From Roseivirga sp. UBA6061 (GTDB lineage Bacteria; Bacteroidota; Bacteroidia; Cytophagales; Cyclobacteriaceae): a stretch of DNA of 64,000 nt. Below are positions 8,305 through 17,710 of the stretch, piece by piece; position 1 is the first letter of the stretch, and the number at the start of each line of letters is the position of its first letter. The translations under genes and the position numbers were made by a program. The stretch spans positions 1 to 64,000 of the forward strand of contig DIYF01000170.1 of assembly GCA_002427745.1 (NCBI GenBank), written 5' to 3'. The notes under the pieces were generated by a model. The model was given only the letters and a program-made list of their open reading frames with translations. It was not told the DNA's origin and searched no databases.

Positions 8305-8733
8305 ATGGAAAAAACGATTAGTCAGGAACACCGCTACAAACACCCGATTCAAACCGTATGGAGTGCCATATCAGAAGCCGAGAAGATTTCTGCCTGGTTT
8401 ATCAAGGCCGACTTCAAAGCTGAGGCAGGCTACCAATACACCTTTCAGCATGAAAACACAATTATTGAAGGGCAGGTTTTGGAGGCCAGCCCGGTTCATA
8501 CGCTTATCTATACCTGGATTGTGAAGGGTACCGGAGTAGAAACCACCGTGAGCTGGAAACTAAAAGAAGAAGGCGAAGAAACCGTTCTGCATCTGGAGCA
8601 CTCAGGCATAGAAAACTACCCTAACGATGAAATGGTGACTACTATGTTCAACAACTTTAGCGGAGGATGGGTAGCTTGTGCCGGAAACTTAGCGAAATAC
8701 TTAAACGACCCGAACAGTGTCAACGAGGATTAA
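8305..8733 (+). CDS. AHSA1/SRPBCC-domain protein
   Basis: A 142-residue START/Bet v1-fold protein of the AHSA1 type, with QTVWSAISEAEKISAWFIKADF near the start (first half QTVWSAISEAEKISAWF) and GGWVACAGNLAKYL at the end. Members are thought to bind hydrophobic ligands; no ligand can be inferred. I start it at ATG 8305; a TTG at 8278 in the same frame lies inside the operator and is less likely. The end overlaps the ArsR gene by 17 bases. AHSA1 and ArsR genes commonly occur as a pair, with the regulator controlling both. Confidence 0.85.
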   Translation: MEKTISQEHRYKHPIQTVWSAISEAEKISAWFIKADFKAEAGYQYTFQHENTIIEGQVLEASPVHTLIYTWIVKGTGVETTVSWKLKEEGEETVLHLEHSGIENYPNDEMVTTMFNNFSGGWVACAGNLAKYLNDPNSVNED

Positions 8734-9049
8734 CAGGATATTTAAGGCGATAGCCGACCCCACCAGAAGGGAGATTTTTAATGTACTCATACTGGCTACT
8801 ACAGCTTTGACTATCACACAGATATCAGAGCAGTTTGACATCAGTCGCCAGGGAGTTACCAAGCATATAAAAATGCTCAAAGAAGCCGGCCTGGTAGAAA
8901 TGAAGCAAACCGGCCGTGAGAGTTACTGCCTGGCCGACCCCACTCCTCTCAAAGAGGTTTACAGCTGGATAACAGCCTATGAAAAATTCTGGGACGATAA
9001 GCTCAGCAACCTGGGCGATTTCCTGGACAATTCAGCAAAACAGAGTTAA
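8717..9049 (+). CDS. ArsR-family winged-helix repressor
   Basis: A 110-residue regulator with RIFKAIADPTRREIFNVL at the N-terminus and the recognition region ITQISEQFDISRQGVTKHIK (about residues 33-52), followed by the wing LVEMKQTGRESYCL. It lacks the CxC metal site of true ArsR sensors, fitting the subgroup paired with AHSA1 proteins. It starts at GTG inside the AHSA1 gene, so the two are translationally coupled, and probably represses both through the paired upstream sites. Confidence 0.88.
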   Translation: MSTRINRIFKAIADPTRREIFNVLILATTALTITQISEQFDISRQGVTKHIKMLKEAGLVEMKQTGRESYCLADPTPLKEVYSWITAYEKFWDDKLSNLGDFLDNSAKQS

Positions 9050-9069
9050 AAGACAAAAGACATTACACT

Positions 9070-9672
9070 ATGAAACGTATTCTACTATTTTTTTCGATGA
9101 GCCTCTTTATGGCTTTCACCGCCACAGCCCAAATGACCAAAGAAGAACGGTCTGTAGCTTCGAGCTATATGCTGGAGACAAGTGATGAACTGGCAAAAAT
9201 TATTCATAAACTCTCTGACGAGCAACTCAATTTCAAACCGGATGCAGAGACCTGGTCAGTGGCCGAATGTGTTAAACATATCGCGATTTCGGAAAATTTC
9301 ATCTGGCAGATCATGGATGGGGCCTTGAAAACAGCGCCTGACCCATCCAAAAGATCAGAGGTGCAGGTGACTGATGAACAGGTAAAAATGTTTTTGGAAG
9401 ACCGAAGCCAAAAGGTGAAGACCTTTCCGAACCTGGAACCCGAAACTAAAAACACGTCAGCAAAGCAAGCCTTGAAAGACTTCAGAGCAAGCCGCAAGAA
9501 TCACATCAGCTTTGTAAGAAAGACACAGGAAGACCTCAGAAATCGCTATTACGAATTTCCATTTGGCAAGACAGATGTTTATCAGGTGCTACTGTTTCTC
9601 TCAGCCCACACCAGAAGGCATACCAAGCAAATCAAGGAACTGATGGCTCACAGCGATTTTCCAGGGCAGTAG
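9070..9672 (+). CDS. Exported DinB-superfamily protein
   Basis: A 200-residue protein with a signal peptide ending ATAQ (about residue 21), then a four-helix DinB-like domain. The features are ELAKIIHKLSDEQLNFKPD, the WSVAECVKH motif (about residue 58) and a C-terminal SAHTRRHTKQIKEL helix with histidines able to bind a metal. Many DinB-like proteins are putative metal-dependent hydrolases or thiol transferases, but the function of exported ones is unknown. It follows the ArsR gene by 20 bases and may belong to that operon. Confidence 0.8.
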   Translation: MKRILLFFSMSLFMAFTATAQMTKEERSVASSYMLETSDELAKIIHKLSDEQLNFKPDAETWSVAECVKHIAISENFIWQIMDGALKTAPDPSKRSEVQVTDEQVKMFLEDRSQKVKTFPNLEPETKNTSAKQALKDFRASRKNHISFVRKTQEDLRNRYYEFPFGKTDVYQVLLFLSAHTRRHTKQIKELMAHSDFPGQ

Positions 9673-9701
9673 GTATAGCATACATGATAAATGAAAGGGT
9701 C

Positions 9702-9751
9702 TGTCTCAAGAGCATTCATTCGTAGTGACGATGTTTTTAGCTTTTGAGACA
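9702..9751 (+). repeat. Short copy of a TGTCTCAAAAGT inverted-repeat element
   Basis: Fifty bases bounded by TGTCTCAAGAGC and GCTTTTGAGACA (11 of 12 positions complementary). The inside, ATTCATTCGTAGTGACGATG, matches the right inner end of the longer element at 47497-47636, so this looks like an internally deleted copy. It lies between the DinB-like and LRR genes. Confidence 0.6.
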
Positions 9752-9870
9752 GCCTGTTTTTTGTAGCGAATCTCCGGTTTAATAAGAGCCATCTGTCCTT
9801 CTGCTCAGAAGTGCTTAAATACGAAATCAGGAAAAGTGCCGTTTTGTGGTCGAACAAACAAAACCAGCCA

Positions 9871-10788
9871 ATGAAGTTTATCACAACCTGCTGCATGCTG
9901 ATCTTCCTGGGTCAGCTTGCTATAGCACAGAATGCAACCGTGTATAAATCGGTGCGACAGGCGCTCAAAAACAAGGAAACTGCTGAGATACTGGACCTGA
10001 GCAGTAAAAACCTCCGCAAACTGGATCCGCGCATTGTTGAGTTGAAGAACCTTAAGTTCCTCAATATTTCCTTCAACCAAATCAGTGAATTACCTGCAGG
10101 ATTCTCGCAGCTTACCCAGTTAAGGCATTTCATTGCTGAATACAATGAGTTCACAGAAATACCCGAAGACCTGAAGGATTTCAGAGACCTGCAGGTGCTC
10201 TACATGGCTACGAATAAAATCACGAAGGTGCCTGAGTGGGTCTATGATTTTGATCAGCTCACCAACCTGCTACTCAGTGAGAACAGATTGACGGAAATCC
10301 CACAGGGGCTGGACAAGTTGCAGCAACTGGAAATACTGACCCTGCAGGAAAATCAACTAAAAGTCTTCCCGGAGGAGCTAACCCGCATCCCCTCCCTGAA
10401 AGAAATCTACCTGCATGAAAACGAGATTTCAGAAATACCCGCAAATATTGGTGATCTGAAGCAGCTCACAGTACTGGACCTGACTGACAACCAAATCAGT
10501 ACCGTACCGGCAAGCCTCGCTGACTGCAGAGATTTAAGAGAGCTGAAACTTGCGGAAAACTCCGTTACCAGTATACCTCAAAACCTCTTTACGCTGCGTA
10601 AGCTTAAGGCTATGACTTTTGACGAAGAAGCATTGGTGAGAAATGATCGAAGACTCTTTAAGCAGTTTGCCCGCAAGTATGACCTGGTTACGTTCCCGGG
10701 TATTCATGGAGGTCTGGGCTACTGCAATAGTCTCAATTACTTCTACAATGAGAAAAAAGCCGGATCTACAGCTGACACTTTAGACTGA
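9871..10788 (+). CDS. Exported leucine-rich repeat protein
   Basis: A secreted or periplasmic protein of about 305 residues. I choose the ATG at 9871 because it starts a good signal peptide (MKFITTCCMLIFLGQLAIAQ); a frame 20 codons longer exists but adds charged residues. Seven or eight repeats of about 23 residues follow, with the consensus LxxLxxLxLxxNxIxxIPxxI (for example LTVLDLTDNQISTVP). Such proteins usually mediate protein binding; no partner is suggested by context. Confidence 0.85.
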   Translation: MKFITTCCMLIFLGQLAIAQNATVYKSVRQALKNKETAEILDLSSKNLRKLDPRIVELKNLKFLNISFNQISELPAGFSQLTQLRHFIAEYNEFTEIPEDLKDFRDLQVLYMATNKITKVPEWVYDFDQLTNLLLSENRLTEIPQGLDKLQQLEILTLQENQLKVFPEELTRIPSLKEIYLHENEISEIPANIGDLKQLTVLDLTDNQISTVPASLADCRDLRELKLAENSVTSIPQNLFTLRKLKAMTFDEEALVRNDRRLFKQFARKYDLVTFPGIHGGLGYCNSLNYFYNEKKAGSTADTLD

Positions 10789-10805
10789 GCCTGTTCCTAA
10801 GGGGC

Positions 10806-10836
10806 CTGTAGACGGAGACTCAAACTCCGTCTACAG
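10806..10836 (+). terminator. Hairpin between convergent genes
   Basis: A perfect 12-base-pair stem with a 7-base loop lies between the ends of the LRR gene and the convergent S41 peptidase gene. It has no T run on either side, so it may act as a bidirectional barrier or RNA-end stabilizer rather than a classical intrinsic terminator. Confidence 0.5.
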
Positions 10837-10845
10837 ACGCTATTG

Positions 10846-12243
10846 TTAATTCAGTCTCTTAGCCGTCCCTTCAATACTTCCATCCGGCCTGACAAAGGTC
10901 AACCCTTTAACAACCGCCTCCTCTCCCCTGTCAAAGCGCACTTTCGGCAATACAACAGCGCTTCTGGAATTGGGTGGCAAGGTCAGTTGAAAGAGGTCTT
11001 TCTCAATCCACTTGAGTTCGAGTTTAGGCCCTCCCTGGCGCTGTAGATACAATTTCTCGTTTTCTACAAATACTTTCCTCAGCTCATATTCCCCAACATA
11101 TGCTGAGAAGTCATGATCCGTGCCGGTAACGGTCTGTTCTTCACTGTCAGGCAGTCTTAACTGATCTATCAACTTCTTTAACTCAGGTTTCTGATCAGCC
11201 TCGGCCTGATGCCAAAGGCTGGTCAGAGCCAGCAGACGAGCCTCATCAAGTGCCTTTTCAGAGGATGTTTTCTGGTCGGGTATTACCCCCACCATACTCC
11301 AGTTACTCTTTGACACGGGATGCACCACATTGGCAATCGGTATCGTAGCAATAAAGCCCTCCGCCAGGGCGAAGAGCCCGGCTGAATGGCCTCCCGCGGT
11401 ACCTACTCCCGTTTCTTCTCCTACCAACCGGGCTCTTCCGTGTTGTTGTAGTGTATATGCGAGATTTCTCGCGGCAGACCCGGTAGATTGGTCAATCAAG
11501 ACATAAAGTTCCTGTTCCTGATATCTCGGAGCGCCCAGTTCTAATGTTGTATGGAAGTGAGAAGCTGAATCATAGGCAGGAAACTCTCGACTAAAAAGGA
11601 GCTTCTTTTCAGCCGGAAAGAAATAGCTGGCTATATAAGGAGTAAAGCCGCCAATACCTCCACGATTGCCTCGCAGGTCCAGTATCAGAGCATCGGTATA
11701 GGTCAAAAACTGCATAGCAGCATCTACAGTCTTCCGGGAGTTCACAATATTCGCCATACGATCAATCCTGAAATAACCGATGTTTCCCTCCAGTACTTCC
11801 AGCTGGGGCATAAAGAAGTTAGCCTGTCTGTCAGGGTCGTTTTCCGGATCGGCTACAGCGGTCCGCTGAGGGGCTGCCTGAGTATTTTGCTCAAATCTTC
11901 TGGCCTGCTCAAACATAGGTAGGCTGTAAATCACATTAAAATGAGGGTCATTTGTATAATCCCTCAGTGCCAGGGTCAGGTATCTGGCGAAGGCCTGAGA
12001 CTGATCCTGCTTTTTGTAGTCCGGTGATTTTTTGAGTTTATCGAGGTGGCTGATTATAGAAGCTACTCCTGACCTGTCATAGTAATTCCCCTCTATTCTT
12101 TCTTCCAGCCGATCCATCAGTTGCTTTTTCACTGATTTGCTGATGGCAATATCTGCCCCCTGAGTCAGACGAACGCTTTGCCCCTGACCCTGGTGAAAAA
12201 AGACAAAAGACAGCAATAGTAGGGTATAGATGTTTTTTCGCAT
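10846..12243 (-). CDS. S41-family peptidase (IRBP/Tsp type)
   Basis: A 465-residue exported protein with a signal peptide ending GQGQ (about residue 22), an N-terminal helical domain, and an S41 domain with GYFRIDRM, LILDLRGNRGG and the serine region IDQSTGSAARNLAY (Ser near residue 255), followed by GEETGVGTAGG. The last 90 residues form a small domain seen in several Bacteroidota S41 proteins. No PDZ domain is evident. Function is probably periplasmic proteolysis, substrate unknown. Confidence 0.85.
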   Translation of the reverse strand: MRKNIYTLLLLSFVFFHQGQGQSVRLTQGADIAISKSVKKQLMDRLEERIEGNYYDRSGVASIISHLDKLKKSPDYKKQDQSQAFARYLTLALRDYTNDPHFNVIYSLPMFEQARRFEQNTQAAPQRTAVADPENDPDRQANFFMPQLEVLEGNIGYFRIDRMANIVNSRKTVDAAMQFLTYTDALILDLRGNRGGIGGFTPYIASYFFPAEKKLLFSREFPAYDSASHFHTTLELGAPRYQEQELYVLIDQSTGSAARNLAYTLQQHGRARLVGEETGVGTAGGHSAGLFALAEGFIATIPIANVVHPVSKSNWSMVGVIPDQKTSSEKALDEARLLALTSLWHQAEADQKPELKKLIDQLRLPDSEEQTVTGTDHDFSAYVGEYELRKVFVENEKLYLQRQGGPKLELKWIEKDLFQLTLPPNSRSAVVLPKVRFDRGEEAVVKGLTFVRPDGSIEGTAKRLN

Positions 12244-12336
12244 GATATGAGTTTATCAGCGAAAGTGGAGGTCCATCCCGCAGCATTCGTTTCACTACAA
12301 GGAGTGACACCTGAAGACTTAAAGCTTTAACACTGA

Positions 12337-13128
12337 TTAACTCAATTGCTTGCGAAAAGCAGCGGGTGTTAAACCTGTTTTCTTTTTAAAAGCTCTGTAA
12401 AAAGAGGACTTGCTGTTGAAGCCTACCTCAAACCCCAAAGCGGATAGTGTGAGGTGAGCATCGCTATCAGACTCCATGAGGCTTATAGCCTCCTCTACTC
12501 TTTTTTCATTAATGAGCTCATAGAAATTCTGATGCAACTCCTCATTAATCAATTGTGAAAGCTGATAGCGCGTTATACCGAGCTCATTTGACAAATCTTC
12601 CAGACTCAGGCCCGGATTGGTATAAACCCGCTCCTCAGTCAGCAAGTGCTGCAGGCTGTTCAGCGTGGCTTCTCTGTCTATGGTTAAGGGTTTGGTTGCT
12701 CCTGAAGGTGTGACGGGAATCAGTTCCTTTTCTGTTTTCGCTGAAATTCGTTGAAAAAGGACCAGCAACATGAAAACCAAAAGGCCACCTATCAACTGAC
12801 GCTCATATACAGGGCCCAGAATGGAGAGTGTAGATCCTCGTTCTGTCATTCTGACTCTCTGCCTGACGGGCTGAACGGGTGGTGCTCCTTCCACCTTTGG
12901 CCGTTCCATGCGGTAACTGATCTTTTTGACAATGGGGGCTCTGTTATACTCAACCAAAGTCGAAGCGACCAGGGTGAAAAATAGTACAGCCAACAAGCCA
13001 ATGTTGCTGCGCAGCTTCCAGTTCAGCCAGCCGTGCTTCCTGTACTTCCGCCATAGCAGAAAGATAAGAACTCCGGTGACCAGCCCAAGAAGTAATCCGC
13101 TGAGCCTGGCAATTTCAATGGGGATCAT
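12337..13128 (-). CDS. Membrane-anchored AraC-family regulator
   Basis: A 263-residue protein with three predicted membrane segments (about residues 8-25, 43-60 and 112-130) and a C-terminal AraC DNA-binding domain: LEDLSNELGITRYQLSQLIN and LSALGFEVGFNSKSSFYRAF, ending KKTGLTPAAFRKQLS. This layout is common in Bacteroidota, where the membrane part may sense envelope signals. It lies 93 bases upstream of the S41 gene on the same strand and may control it. Confidence 0.88.
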   Translation of the reverse strand: MIPIEIARLSGLLLGLVTGVLIFLLWRKYRKHGWLNWKLRSNIGLLAVLFFTLVASTLVEYNRAPIVKKISYRMERPKVEGAPPVQPVRQRVRMTERGSTLSILGPVYERQLIGGLLVFMLLVLFQRISAKTEKELIPVTPSGATKPLTIDREATLNSLQHLLTEERVYTNPGLSLEDLSNELGITRYQLSQLINEELHQNFYELINEKRVEEAISLMESDSDAHLTLSALGFEVGFNSKSSFYRAFKKKTGLTPAAFRKQLS

Positions 13129-13215
13129 GCTATAAAAATAGCATTCCTGAAAGCAAAAAATGCTTATGGACTGTTAAATAGCCTTAAAGTGCCTTTGTAA
13201 TTGCGCTTTGGCAGG

Positions 13216-13611
13216 CTAAGGTCTGATGAGCTGATAACGCTCTTGCTGCCAGGCCACTGTACCACCCTCGAGATGATATACTTCATGGAACTTCATTTCT
13301 TTTAGCATTTCATAAGCAGCCTGACTTCTCTGCCCAACGGCACAATACACTGCGATCGGTTTATTCCGGTCAAGCTTTCCCATGGCTTCTCTGAAGTCCG
13401 GGGAGCGAAAGTCGATATTGATCGCATCGGGAATATAGCCCGAAACTACCTCCCCTGCTGTTCTGACATCAATCAGTTGCAGGTCGGAGTTTTCTTCCAT
13501 CATTTCTTTAAACCCGACAGGGTCTAAAACAGCGGCCTTATACTCCTGAATACAACTGAGTGTAAACAAAAGCATAAGGCCGACTGGTATACTGTATTTA
13601 GATTTCATCAA
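13216..13611 (-). CDS. Rhodanese-domain lipoprotein
   Basis: A 131-residue protein with a lipobox-like LLFTLSC (Cys near residue 20) and one rhodanese domain carrying the active-site loop VYCAVGQRSQAA (Cys near residue 94), so it may transfer sulfur or act on a phosphate-like ligand in the envelope. It ends a three-gene cluster: GMC oxidoreductase, its small subunit, and this gene, overlapping the middle gene by 4 bases. Confidence 0.82.
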   Translation of the reverse strand: MMKSKYSIPVGLMLLFTLSCIQEYKAAVLDPVGFKEMMEENSDLQLIDVRTAGEVVSGYIPDAINIDFRSPDFREAMGKLDRNKPIAVYCAVGQRSQAAYEMLKEMKFHEVYHLEGGTVAWQQERYQLIRP

Positions 13612-14336
13612 TTATTCAGAAGGTTGCCATCATCATCCCACTGAGCAATTTCGGTTCTTTTAGTCTGATCGACACATCTGGCAATCCACTCAGGTTCGTA
13701 GGCCAGACCATGCTTATCCAGCTCATCCTGTGGTACGCCATCCCATACATTGGGCGTATTACCCTTGTATCCCAGTGCTTCTACTCCCATTCTGGTAGTA
13801 TAGTACCCGGAAAGCACCATGTTGCGCATCAGGGTAAAGAATTTTTCACCAGGCATCAGCTCTGGTGCTGTTTTACCGGGATAGGCAATGGTATCGCAAA
13901 TAGCTTTCTGTTGCTCAACCGTGAGCTTTTTGAATTCCAGGTTATGAAGTTTGTTCGCCCGGTTATCCAGCCAGGCCAGACCACCCCTCATAGGCAACTG
14001 ATAATGAGGCATATCCTTGACGATAAACTCTATAAAAGCCGGCACTTCAGCATCATTGGCTCCCCCGAGATCACCCATGGGAGGCAATATGATATCGCAT
14101 AAGACGGCAATGGTTTCCAGCTCGTGCTCATTAAGAAAAATCTCAGCAAGCACCTTACGATCGTGAAGTTTCTCTGCTTCTGTGCGGCCATAGCCCGGTA
14201 AATCTGCAATTTCCGGTGCTTCACCGGCAGCAGCTGCTTTGGCAGCATCGGCCACTTCAGGTGAACAACCTGTTACTAATAAGCCTCCGGCTACTGAGCC
14301 TACTAACAAAGACTTTAATGAATCTCTCCTATCCAT
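13608..14336 (-). CDS. Gluconate 2-dehydrogenase subunit 3-like protein
   Basis: A 242-residue exported protein of the gluconate 2-dehydrogenase subunit 3 family. The N-terminus MDRRDSLKSLLVGSVAGGLL followed by VTGC could serve Tat export or lipoprotein processing. The family signature is LETIAVLCDIILPP and VPAFIEFIVKDMP. Such subunits pair with a FAD-containing GMC subunit, here encoded 3 bases upstream. The cytochrome c subunit of classical complexes was not seen in the window. Confidence 0.85.
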   Translation of the reverse strand: MDRRDSLKSLLVGSVAGGLLVTGCSPEVADAAKAAAAGEAPEIADLPGYGRTEAEKLHDRKVLAEIFLNEHELETIAVLCDIILPPMGDLGGANDAEVPAFIEFIVKDMPHYQLPMRGGLAWLDNRANKLHNLEFKKLTVEQQKAICDTIAYPGKTAPELMPGEKFFTLMRNMVLSGYYTTRMGVEALGYKGNTPNVWDGVPQDELDKHGLAYEPEWIARCVDQTKRTEIAQWDDDGNLLNN

Positions 14337-14339
14337 GGC

Positions 14340-16061
14340 TTATATATTTCTCTTTTTGATTTCATCTACTAAATAATCAGACGCTCTCCAGGCCAGTGCC
14401 AGGATGGTCCAGGTTGGGTTTTTGTCAGCCTGAGACACGAAGGGTCCTGCATCCATCACAAATACATTTTTACAATCGTGAAGCTGATTATACTTATTGG
14501 TAACAGAGTTCCTGGGGTCATCACCCATTCGGGTGGTTCCTACCTCATGGATGATCTCTCCAGGCTGGGTAAGACCATAGTTTCTGTCAGCCCCGGGCTT
14601 ATCTCCCAGGAGTATACCACCAGTGGCTTCCAGCACTTCTTCGAAGGTATCCTGCATATGTTTGGCCTGCAGTACTTCGTGTTGCGTCCATTTGTAGTGG
14701 AACTTCAGTACCGGAATACCCCACTGATCTACCACGTCATTGTCAATTTCGCAGTAGTTATCTTTTTGAGGGACACTCTCTCCTCTACCGGAGATACCCA
14801 TGACAGAGCCGTAGTACTTTCTTATATCGGTGCGCAGGGAATCTCCATAACCACCAATATCTCCACCTATGATCTTATTCAGGCTGTTCGGGTTAAATCC
14901 AAAACCGTAGCTTGGCATACCCATTCCACCCCAGACCTCTATATGATAACCTCTTGGGAAATCCAGTTTTTTATCATTCAGCCACCATGGCGTATATACG
15001 TGCATGCCACCTACACCGTCCTCATTGTAGATTTTGCGATCCATGAGCTTGGGGATGAAAACAGAACGACTCGCACCTGTAGAATCGTGAAGGTATTTCC
15101 CTACGAGTCCACTGCTGTTACCTAATCCGTCCTGATGAACCGGGCTCTTGGAGTTGAGCATGATACGCGCTGTAGAACAGGCTGAAGCTGCCAAAATCAC
15201 CACTTTGGCTTTTAAATGATAGGCTTTTCTATCTGCCTTATTGATGTAAGTAACACCCGTGGCTTTTCCTTCCTTATCAGTAGTAACCTCACTTACCATG
15301 GCTTCAGTGAAAAGCTGTACCCTTCCACCGTTTCTCTGAGCGGGAAAGATCAGACAGGTGCCTGCAGAAAAGTCTGCATAAGCAGAACAGGCACGGTTAC
15401 ACTGACCACAATAGAAACAAGAGCCTCTCTGGTTGTTAATGCGTTTGGTCAGAATAGACAAGCGTGAAGGAATTACCGGAATCCCAGCCTTTCTGGCTGC
15501 TTTCACATAATAAAGCTCGTGCAATCTTGGTTTTGGAGGAGGCAGGAAGAAGCCATCCGGCTCATTCGGAATATTCTCCTTTGTACCAAAGACACCGATC
15601 AGTTTGTCTACTCTATCGTAGTATGGTTTGACATCATCGTATCCGATAGGCCAGTTATCTCCCAGGCCGTCAACGCTCTTTCTTTTAAAATCCAGCGGTC
15701 CGAAGCGAAGTGAAATTCTACCCCAGTGGTTTGTACGACCACCGAGCATTCTGGAACGGAACCAGGCGAAGTTGGTACCTTCATGTTTGGTGAAGGGTTC
15801 TCCTTCCAGGTTCCAACCACCATAGGCTGCATCAAAATCACCAAAAGACCTCCGGTCTGAACTGGCCCCTCTTCTGGGAGATTCCCAGGGGCCGCGAAGC
15901 TGATTCCTGTATTTGTCCTGGGCGGGATCGAAAAAGGGTCCTGCTTCCAGTACCGCCACATCGAAACCTGCTTCTGAAAGTATTTTGGTGGCCATACCGC
16001 CACCGGCACCGGAGCCTACTATGGCTACGTCAAAAGTCTTTGCTGATTCTATTATCTGCAT
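14340..16061 (-). CDS. GMC-family FAD oxidoreductase
   Basis: A 573-residue flavoprotein with the N-terminal FAD motif VAIVGSGAGGGMATKIL (about residues 12-28), the glycine-rich SRMLGGRTNHWGRIS region, a cysteine-rich insertion FYCGQCNRAC (about residue 215), and the C-terminal HEVGTTRMG and NPTWTILALAWR motifs. It probably oxidizes a sugar or alcohol and passes electrons to a periplasmic acceptor together with the small subunit encoded next. No signal peptide is visible, so export may depend on the partner's Tat-like signal. The substrate is unknown. Confidence 0.88.
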   Translation of the reverse strand: MQIIESAKTFDVAIVGSGAGGGMATKILSEAGFDVAVLEAGPFFDPAQDKYRNQLRGPWESPRRGASSDRRSFGDFDAAYGGWNLEGEPFTKHEGTNFAWFRSRMLGGRTNHWGRISLRFGPLDFKRKSVDGLGDNWPIGYDDVKPYYDRVDKLIGVFGTKENIPNEPDGFFLPPPKPRLHELYYVKAARKAGIPVIPSRLSILTKRINNQRGSCFYCGQCNRACSAYADFSAGTCLIFPAQRNGGRVQLFTEAMVSEVTTDKEGKATGVTYINKADRKAYHLKAKVVILAASACSTARIMLNSKSPVHQDGLGNSSGLVGKYLHDSTGASRSVFIPKLMDRKIYNEDGVGGMHVYTPWWLNDKKLDFPRGYHIEVWGGMGMPSYGFGFNPNSLNKIIGGDIGGYGDSLRTDIRKYYGSVMGISGRGESVPQKDNYCEIDNDVVDQWGIPVLKFHYKWTQHEVLQAKHMQDTFEEVLEATGGILLGDKPGADRNYGLTQPGEIIHEVGTTRMGDDPRNSVTNKYNQLHDCKNVFVMDAGPFVSQADKNPTWTILALAWRASDYLVDEIKKRNI

Positions 16062-16503
16062 TGGCTAGGCTGATTAAAAAGGGTTTGCGTTTCTAATAAT
16101 TCAAGGGGTATTGTCTCATAAAAACAGAGTTGGTGAGCCTTTTGAGGCTTCTTTAAAAAGTCTGCGCTCCTATACTCTGTTCTAATGTGAAAAGATAAAA
16201 AAATATGCCAAGACTCGTGCAAAAAGTTAGAAGAAGCGCAGCAAACTATCGCTGTATGGTAACAGAATAAACTTGTACTGCTTTGAACCTCTGAGCCGGC
16301 AGATGACTCCCCCTCCCAAGTCAGTCAACCTGAGCGTAGACGAAATAAGGACAAGTCTGCGAAATCTGCTCGTGAAGGGTGTTGTTTCGTAGATTAACCG
16401 TAGACAAGCCCCAAATTACACGCAGCCTTTTGCCCCGGGGGTGAGTATATATAATACATTCACATATCTATTCTCAACCAATAGATAAATAACCAACACA
16501 AAG
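16062..16503 (+). other. Intergenic region without a convincing gene
   Basis: This 442-base stretch separates divergent genes. It holds a small hairpin (AGCCTTTTGAGGCT, about 16137-16150), a fragment CCTGAGCGTAGACGAAAT resembling common dispersed repeats, and an A+T-rich run just before the next gene. I see no TAnnTTTG element at the right distance from either start. Confidence 0.4.
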
Positions 16504-17673
16504 ATGAAAACCAATCTGCTCAACTTCGGCCGGTTCACAGGTCGCCTTTGCTCGCACGCACTGATTTCAGCCACCCTGGTGCTGGGCATGAGTCTTACCG
16601 AAAGCGATAAAGAAGAAACCACCCGGCCCACAAAAAAAGAAGACCGAAGTACCATCAGCTGGGACGTGAATGAGTACAAGATCAAATCTCAATCCGTCTT
16701 GACCATGGCACTGACCAACTCCCTGGGAACCGGAAAGACTCAAATACTGACGGGCTGTTACAGCTCCGGGACCATCTCCCTGTATGAGCAGACTAAAAAA
16801 GGACTTAAACAGTTAAGGTCTATTGGAAAGGTGAATGGCAGTATCACCGATATCAAGCTTATGTCAATGGGTGGCTCCCTGAACAAAGCTGTGGTGGCCC
16901 AGGAGGAAAAAGGCACCATCCGCATCTATGACCTGAAGAAAGACATGCCTCCTATGACCTTGTTTCACGGTGCTCACGGTGTCAATACGGTAGAAATTGC
17001 AGATCTGGATGGTGACGGACTGGGAGACATTATTCCCATCAGCTACACAGGCGAAACAAACATCTGGTTTCAAAACGATCGCCACAATGGATTTATGAAG
17101 CGCAATCTACCCAGCCACAAAAAGAAGGTAAGTGCGATAAGAGTAGTTGACTTTGATCAGGACGGAGATCAGGACATTCTGCTGGCCAGTGATCATGATA
17201 AAATGATCAGCTTTTTCTCCAATGATGGCACCGGTAACTTTGTTGAACTGGCCATTGAAGACGGGATCGAAGGAGTGCTGGACATGGTAGTGGTAGATAT
17301 GAACCTGGATGGTTCACTTGACCTGGCTTATGTATCTCACAGCGAAAAGACCGTGCAACTGCTGTTGAATAAAGAATCTGGTTTTGACCGTAAGAGTGTT
17401 TCTACCAAACTCCGCTCCCTGAATAACATCAAGGTGATCGACCTGGGCAATAACGGACGTCCGGACCTGATTGTATCTTCTTTTGATGATGACGCGATCA
17501 GACTTATTGAAAATGCTGAGAGTGGACTGCGTGAGCATCAACTGAAAGCCAGCATTATCTCCCCTACCGACATCGCCATAAAAACCGATAGCGAAATCGG
17601 CAAAACCATGATCTACGTAAGCAGCATGATGAAAAACAGAGTTTACGCAATTGATGTGGAGGTCACGGATTAA
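16504..17673 (+). CDS. FG-GAP/VCBS-repeat exported protein
   Basis: A 389-residue protein with an N-terminal signal-like hydrophobic stretch (about residues 18-34) and a beta-propeller of FG-GAP/VCBS repeats containing Ca-binding-like DxDxDGxxD loops: VEIADLDGDGLGDI, VVDFDQDGDQDIL and VVDMNLDGSLDLAY. These repeats occur in surface or secreted binding proteins. A strong terminator follows. No enzyme domain is attached, and the ligand is unknown. Confidence 0.82.
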   Translation: MKTNLLNFGRFTGRLCSHALISATLVLGMSLTESDKEETTRPTKKEDRSTISWDVNEYKIKSQSVLTMALTNSLGTGKTQILTGCYSSGTISLYEQTKKGLKQLRSIGKVNGSITDIKLMSMGGSLNKAVVAQEEKGTIRIYDLKKDMPPMTLFHGAHGVNTVEIADLDGDGLGDIIPISYTGETNIWFQNDRHNGFMKRNLPSHKKKVSAIRVVDFDQDGDQDILLASDHDKMISFFSNDGTGNFVELAIEDGIEGVLDMVVVDMNLDGSLDLAYVSHSEKTVQLLLNKESGFDRKSVSTKLRSLNNIKVIDLGNNGRPDLIVSSFDDDAIRLIENAESGLREHQLKASIISPTDIAIKTDSEIGKTMIYVSSMMKNRVYAIDVEVTD

Positions 17674-17710
17674 AGAACATTGGTTTAGTTTAGTAATAAG
17701 TAGTGTACGA

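Noticed and set aside
16416..16685. An 89-codon minus-strand frame overlapping the start of the VCBS gene
   Set aside because: Antisense to a better-supported gene with signal peptide and repeat motifs.
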